Assembly: GCF_943914685.1 (NCBI RefSeq)
Contig: NZ_CALUCZ010000006.1
Location: forward strand, 34,757 to 98,756
Direction of reading: 5' to 3'
DNA: 64,000 nucleotides
Source: an uncultured Mobiluncus sp.
GTDB lineage: Bacteria; Actinomycetota; Actinomycetes; Actinomycetales; Actinomycetaceae
Below the pieces are notes generated by a model. It was given only the letters and a program-made list of their open reading frames with translations, searched no databases and was not told the origin of the DNA. How positions within the stretch are numbered: the first letter of the stretch is position 1; each line of letters starts with the position of its first letter. Of the stretch, positions 61,032 to 64,000 are shown piece by piece. The translations under genes and the position numbers were made by a program.

Positions 61032-62315
61032 CTAGAACTTGCTTACCCAATCTTTTTGAGTTGCTTTCAATGCGTCGTCAATCTTCATCGACCCATCAAG
61101 TACCTTTTGGAGATTTTGACTGTAGGAACGCATCAAATCTTCAGCGACTGGGAGACCGGTAAATTCATTTGCCGGAGCGCCCTCGGACCAAATATCATAA
61201 GCTTTTTGGAACATTGGGTCTTCGGAATCAAAATTAGGCTCTGCCTTTACATTGCCTGGAAAAGCATGTGCGTTCTCACATAGTTTTGCATTAGCCTCCG
61301 GAGACAGAAGATACTCCACTAATTTCCATGCCGCATCCTTGTTCTTCGTATTTTCAGATATTCCAATTCCCCATGACGCATATGCCATTCCACGTTTTCC
61401 TTTATACTCATCCTTAGCAGGCATTGCTGAGATGTCAAAATTCAGATTTGGATTGTTTTCACGTATCAGATTGATGTGTGCAAGTGAGTCAATCATCATA
61501 CCAACTCGACCGTTAGTAAATTCTTCGACTTTGTCTTGCTCTTTCATCGTAAATGCGCCAGGTGCTATTACACCATCATCCCACAATTGTTTAACAAACT
61601 CGGTTGCCGATTTAACGTCATCATTTGTAACATCTGGCTTTCCGTCCTTCAGCATTGTTCCGCCTGAAGCCCATGCCCAGGACATAACGTCATTCTGAAT
61701 CCCATTAGGTGCTTCCAACGATAGCGGTACGACCCAACCTGCAGCTTCAGTCTTCTCTGTAATTTGTTTAGCCGCAGCTTCGAATTCAGATCTTGTGTCA
61801 GGCTGTTTGTCTACACCGGCTTTTTTCATCAAATCAACATTGGTAAACATAGGGTAGGGAAAATTAACTACAGGAATCATGTATGTTTTGCTGTCTACTT
61901 TAATTTGGCTAGCAAGTTGTGAGTCATCGTAGCCAGCTTCGCTCATAGCTGCTGATAAGTCTGCTATGGAACCTTGTTTAGCGAAATCATTCACCCAAGC
62001 TCCATCTAGTCCTACAACATCAGCCATTTTTCCTGAGGCTGCACCAGCAATCATCTGCTCTTTTGTACTTGCGTAGGGCCCAGAAACAAGTTCAACCTTA
62101 ATTCCAGGATTGGCTTTCTCGAAATCATCCATGAGGGCTCTGAATGTCCCTTCTGGCAGCTCGGGTTCCCACCATTGCGAGAATTTAAGCGTGACTCCAC
62201 TTGCGTTATTGGCAGACGAATCCGTACCAGTACCGCCTGCGCATCCAGTAAGGGTGAGCGCTAGAGCTGCTGAGGCTCCTATGGCCATGATACGTGTGAG
62301 TCCTAATTTGTTCAT
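61032..62315 (-). CDS. Sugar-binding lipoprotein of an ABC importer
   Basis: A 427-residue family 1 (MalE-like) solute-binding protein. Signal peptide MNKLGLTRIMAIGASAALAL ends in a lipobox (LTGC, lipidated Cys24). Typical blocks: LKFSQWWEPELPEGTFRALM, VSGPYASTKEQMIAGAASGK and GKRGMAYASWGIGIS. The ATG at 62315 has CGGAG eight bases upstream; a frame extension to 62375 is unlikely. First gene of the minus-strand cassette. Ligand unknown; a sugar is inferred from the catabolic genes. Confidence 0.9.
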   Translation of the reverse strand: MNKLGLTRIMAIGASAALALTLTGCAGGTGTDSSANNASGVTLKFSQWWEPELPEGTFRALMDDFEKANPGIKVELVSGPYASTKEQMIAGAASGKMADVVGLDGAWVNDFAKQGSIADLSAAMSEAGYDDSQLASQIKVDSKTYMIPVVNFPYPMFTNVDLMKKAGVDKQPDTRSEFEAAAKQITEKTEAAGWVVPLSLEAPNGIQNDVMSWAWASGGTMLKDGKPDVTNDDVKSATEFVKQLWDDGVIAPGAFTMKEQDKVEEFTNGRVGMMIDSLAHINLIRENNPNLNFDISAMPAKDEYKGKRGMAYASWGIGISENTKNKDAAWKLVEYLLSPEANAKLCENAHAFPGNVKAEPNFDSEDPMFQKAYDIWSEGAPANEFTGLPVAEDLMRSYSQNLQKVLDGSMKIDDALKATQKDWVSKF

Positions 62316-62461
62316 GTTTGTACTCCGTTCTCGAGCTATACACACCAGCGTGTATGTGACCCATGCTACACGCACCTTTGCATCAAATCAAGCATAAAAA
62401 TGCAAAAAAACGCACTTAAACTGCGCGAGAAGCCCGTATTCTGCGGTATATAGCCGAATTA

Positions 62462-62484
62462 ATTAGTTCTACGCGCAAACTAAT
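62462..62484. promoter_or_regulatory. Inverted repeat ATTAGTT-N9-AACTAAT upstream of the cassette
   Basis: Seven-base perfect arms with a nine-base spacer in the 470-bp divergent region (62316-62786). The arms resemble XylR-type half-sites (TTAGTT...AACTAA), but the spacing differs by five bases from the xyl operator. The rest of the region holds an inverted TGCAT/ATGCA pair near 62379-62404 and A/T tracts, and no gene. Confidence 0.4.
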
Positions 62485-62644
62485 CTTGACCTATAGGTGC
62501 CCTTGTGCCTCCCCTGCGAGTCACGTGAAATGTGCACAGTGTAGCCTGATGCTGCAAGAAGCAGTAGGGGATTCTCCAACTTGATGCAGACTCTCTAAAA
62601 CGCAACAAATCTACTTACAGAATTCTCTATCAAGGCTTTAATAT

Positions 62645-62677
62645 TTCGAAAATCTTGCTATGGTATCATATTCGAAA
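62645..62677 (+). promoter_or_regulatory. Paired TTCGAAA sites upstream of deoR
   Basis: TTCGAAA occurs at 62645-62651 and 62671-62677, 26 bp apart on the same strand, between the cassette promoter region and the DeoR gene. DeoR-type regulators commonly use short repeats of this kind, so these are candidate sites for the adjacent regulator. Confidence 0.35.
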
Positions 62678-62786
62678 CAAGTCAAACTGGGCACTGTGTC
62701 CAAAATCAGCAAGTTCCAGAGTGGCGAAAAATCAGGCAATTTGCTCCCTAATCGGTTACCATTGCAATATGCCCGGTCACAAACAA

Positions 62787-63563
62787 ATGCCTAAACAGCG
62801 TCAGGCTAATCTTACAAAGCGTATTCTCTCGGAAGGACACATGACGGTCAAGGCTCTCGCCGAGGAATTTGGGGTTTCTCTTGACACCATCCGGCGTGAC
62901 CTAAAAATCCTCGATGATTCGGGTATGGTCATTCGCTCGCACGGTGGCGCGATGACACCCCTGTCAGTTGCTAAGCCTGACACGCGCGTTGACGTACGCC
63001 TCAAATTTAAAACAGAAGAAAAAGATGCTATTGCCCGAGCCGCCGCAACGATAATACCGGATGGTGCAACTATTCTCATAAATGGTGGGACAACAACGTT
63101 GCAAGTATGTTTAGCACTTGGAAATCATACTGGCCTGACCATTGTGACCAACAACTTACGTTTGCCTCAAACGTTGAAGGATAACTGCTATCAAGACCTC
63201 TATTTGCTAGGTGGACGTGTTCGATCGCAGATGGAGACAACTGTGGGGAAAATCGTGTTGCCCTATGGTGACTCCACAAGTTCTGTATCTATTTGTGCAG
63301 ATTACGGGGTAATTGGCGTTGGAGGAATCACAACAGAAGGGTATGTGACTTCGAATCTTGCCGAAGGCGAGATGATTGCCTCTATGATTCACCATTCCGC
63401 AACAACGTTAATCGTTGCTGATGACACTAAATTTGAACGTAACCTATTTGCTCGTATTGGCCCATTGAGTCTAGCTGATGTTTTGATTACTAATAGGGAA
63501 CCGCCAAGCGATCTTTTGGATGCTCTCAGCGAGTCTGGTGTAAAAACAATCATCGCCAACTAG
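62787..63563 (+). CDS. DeoR-family transcriptional regulator of the sugar cassette
   Basis: A 258-residue DeoR/GlpR-type repressor. N-terminal HTH (MTVKALAEEFGVSLDTIRRDLKIL, then GMVIRSHGGA) and a C-terminal DeoR sensor domain (NGGTTTLQVCLAL, VTNNL, ADYGVIGVGGITTEGY, VADDTKFERNLFARIG) that usually binds a sugar phosphate. Start choice is uncertain: ATG at 62787 gives the canonical length, 62769 adds six residues, and neither has a good ribosome site. It is divergent from the importer-catabolism genes and probably senses one of their phosphorylated intermediates. Confidence 0.88.
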   Translation: MPKQRQANLTKRILSEGHMTVKALAEEFGVSLDTIRRDLKILDDSGMVIRSHGGAMTPLSVAKPDTRVDVRLKFKTEEKDAIARAAATIIPDGATILINGGTTTLQVCLALGNHTGLTIVTNNLRLPQTLKDNCYQDLYLLGGRVRSQMETTVGKIVLPYGDSTSSVSICADYGVIGVGGITTEGYVTSNLAEGEMIASMIHHSATTLIVADDTKFERNLFARIGPLSLADVLITNREPPSDLLDALSESGVKTIIAN

Positions 63564-63630
63564 CTAATGCGTCGAGCTTGGCTTTTTGTGAAGTTGTTTC
63601 ATATGAGTGGGTTCTTTCAGCAGCCTACCT

Positions 63631-63713
63631 CTGACCTGTAAAACGCAACCAAAAGTTGCAGAATTCAGGCTAGATTCAAGCTGGGGTGCAGAAATGCGAC
63701 TGGGGAATTTATC
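63631..63713 (+). repeat. Dispersed leader repeat, copy 2
   Basis: Homologous to 50805-50887 over about 83 bp, with GCAAC-N5-GTTGC at 63645-63659 and TAGATTCAAG at 63671. Similarity fades just after GGGGAATTT, where copy 1 continues into the XRE gene. Confidence 0.8.
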
Positions 63714-63906
63714 GTCAGGCTCTGATAAAGAAAGAGTCACTCAGATCAGATCGCACTATCGAAGCCATGTCTGCTTTCAGTTGGGCATTGATTGTTTTTC
63801 TTACTTACGGTTTAAATGGGGCATAGTTTTCCCGGTAGCTTTGGCTATCTATGGTGCGCTTGTGTCCATTCTGAACGCGATACTTGAGAATAAATCCGCC
63901 AAATAG
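63694..63906 (+). pseudogene. Probable remnant of a small membrane/regulator gene behind leader copy 2
   Basis: An open frame of 70 codons runs from 63694 to the stop at 63906. Its end (KWGIVFPVALAIYGALVSILNAIL) is a membrane helix. In another frame, 63769-63826 encodes another hydrophobic stretch (SAFSWALIVFLTYG), so a frameshift may separate two membrane segments. No HTH is present. I read it as a decayed relative or replacement of the XRE gene; a genuine small protein is possible. Confidence 0.4.
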
Positions 63907-63959
63907 ACCCGGTGTGGTAAAACAAGCTAAAGTTGGGTGCGGGTGAGAAAGGAACAACG

Positions 63960-64000
63960 TTGCGGCTGGTATTGATTCGTCATGGACAAACGGACTCGAA
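63960..64000 (+). CDS. Histidine phosphatase family protein, N-terminal part, cut by the window edge
   Basis: A TTG start behind GAAAGGA opens (M)RLVLIRHGQTDS, containing the RHG motif with the phospho-accepting His of the phosphoglycerate-mutase-like superfamily. Only 13 codons are visible, so the substrate cannot be assigned. Confidence 0.75.
   Translation, partial: MRLVLIRHGQTDS

Noticed and set aside
55889..63563. Calling the cassette a sulfoquinovose (sulfo-EMP) pathway
   Set aside because: The isomerase is YihS-like, but the Gln I recall as sulfonate-contacting is Pro, and no sulfoquinovosidase, sulfolactaldehyde enzyme or sulfonate exporter is present. It remains one hypothesis.

Overview
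The window comes from a Gram-positive actinobacterium with moderately high GC. The evidence is the gene order recA-recX, the lexA / LysM / nrdR neighbourhood, a LexA-box motif of the TCGAAC-N4-GTTCGA type, a DUF3040 gene before mraZ, a PAC2-family gene, a HelD-type ATPase, divergent glgC and glgM, and glnA2-glnE. Protein style and base composition suggest the family Actinomycetaceae (Mobiluncus or a close relative). That placement is inferred from sequence memory, not from a search.

Layout. Positions 1-3141 hold a zinc-uptake locus: a truncated zur gene divergent from znuA-znuC-znuB, with a candidate Zur box between them. An unknown coiled-coil gene follows, then a DNA-repair and RNA-modification block (recA, recX, cinA C-domain, miaB, miaA, hflX, a DinG/XPD-type helicase, lexA, an SOS LysM protein, nrdR) with opposite-strand genes (a YbjN-like protein, an RsmC-like methyltransferase, a membrane protein). 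Positions 17.5-26.4 kb carry an acyl-CoA ligase, serA, a HelD/HelR-like helicase, a PAC2 protein, an unknown membrane protein and a DUF3040 protein. Positions 26.6-41.7 kb are the division and cell-wall (dcw) cluster, mraZ-rsmH-ftsL-ftsI-murE-murF-mraY-murD-ftsW-murG-murC-ftsQ. It stops at ftsQ; ftsZ does not follow. Then come serB-glgC, glgM, a lone ABC ATPase, glnA2 and glnE.

From 50.8 kb to the right end the character changes. A membrane-anchored XRE regulator gene is followed by a 108-bp second copy of the glnE 3' end. Its leader (about 83 bp) recurs at 63.6 kb in front of a decayed remnant. Between the two leaders lie a xylose operon (xylA, xylB, a ROK regulator) and, right after a 12-bp hairpin, a strikingly AT-rich cassette on the minus strand. 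That cassette encodes a sugar ABC importer (binding protein and two permeases), a class II aldolase, an ADP-dependent phosphofructokinase/glucokinase-family kinase and a YihS/mannose-isomerase-like epimerase-fold isomerase, with a divergent DeoR-type regulator. Together these form a complete predicted import-isomerise-phosphorylate-cleave route. It has the logic of sulfoglycolysis or tagatose catabolism, but the kinase belongs to a family best known from archaea and animals. This is the most novel-looking system in the window; its substrate is unknown.

The window ends inside a histidine-phosphatase-family gene. I saw no rRNA, tRNA, CRISPR array, transposase or integrase.
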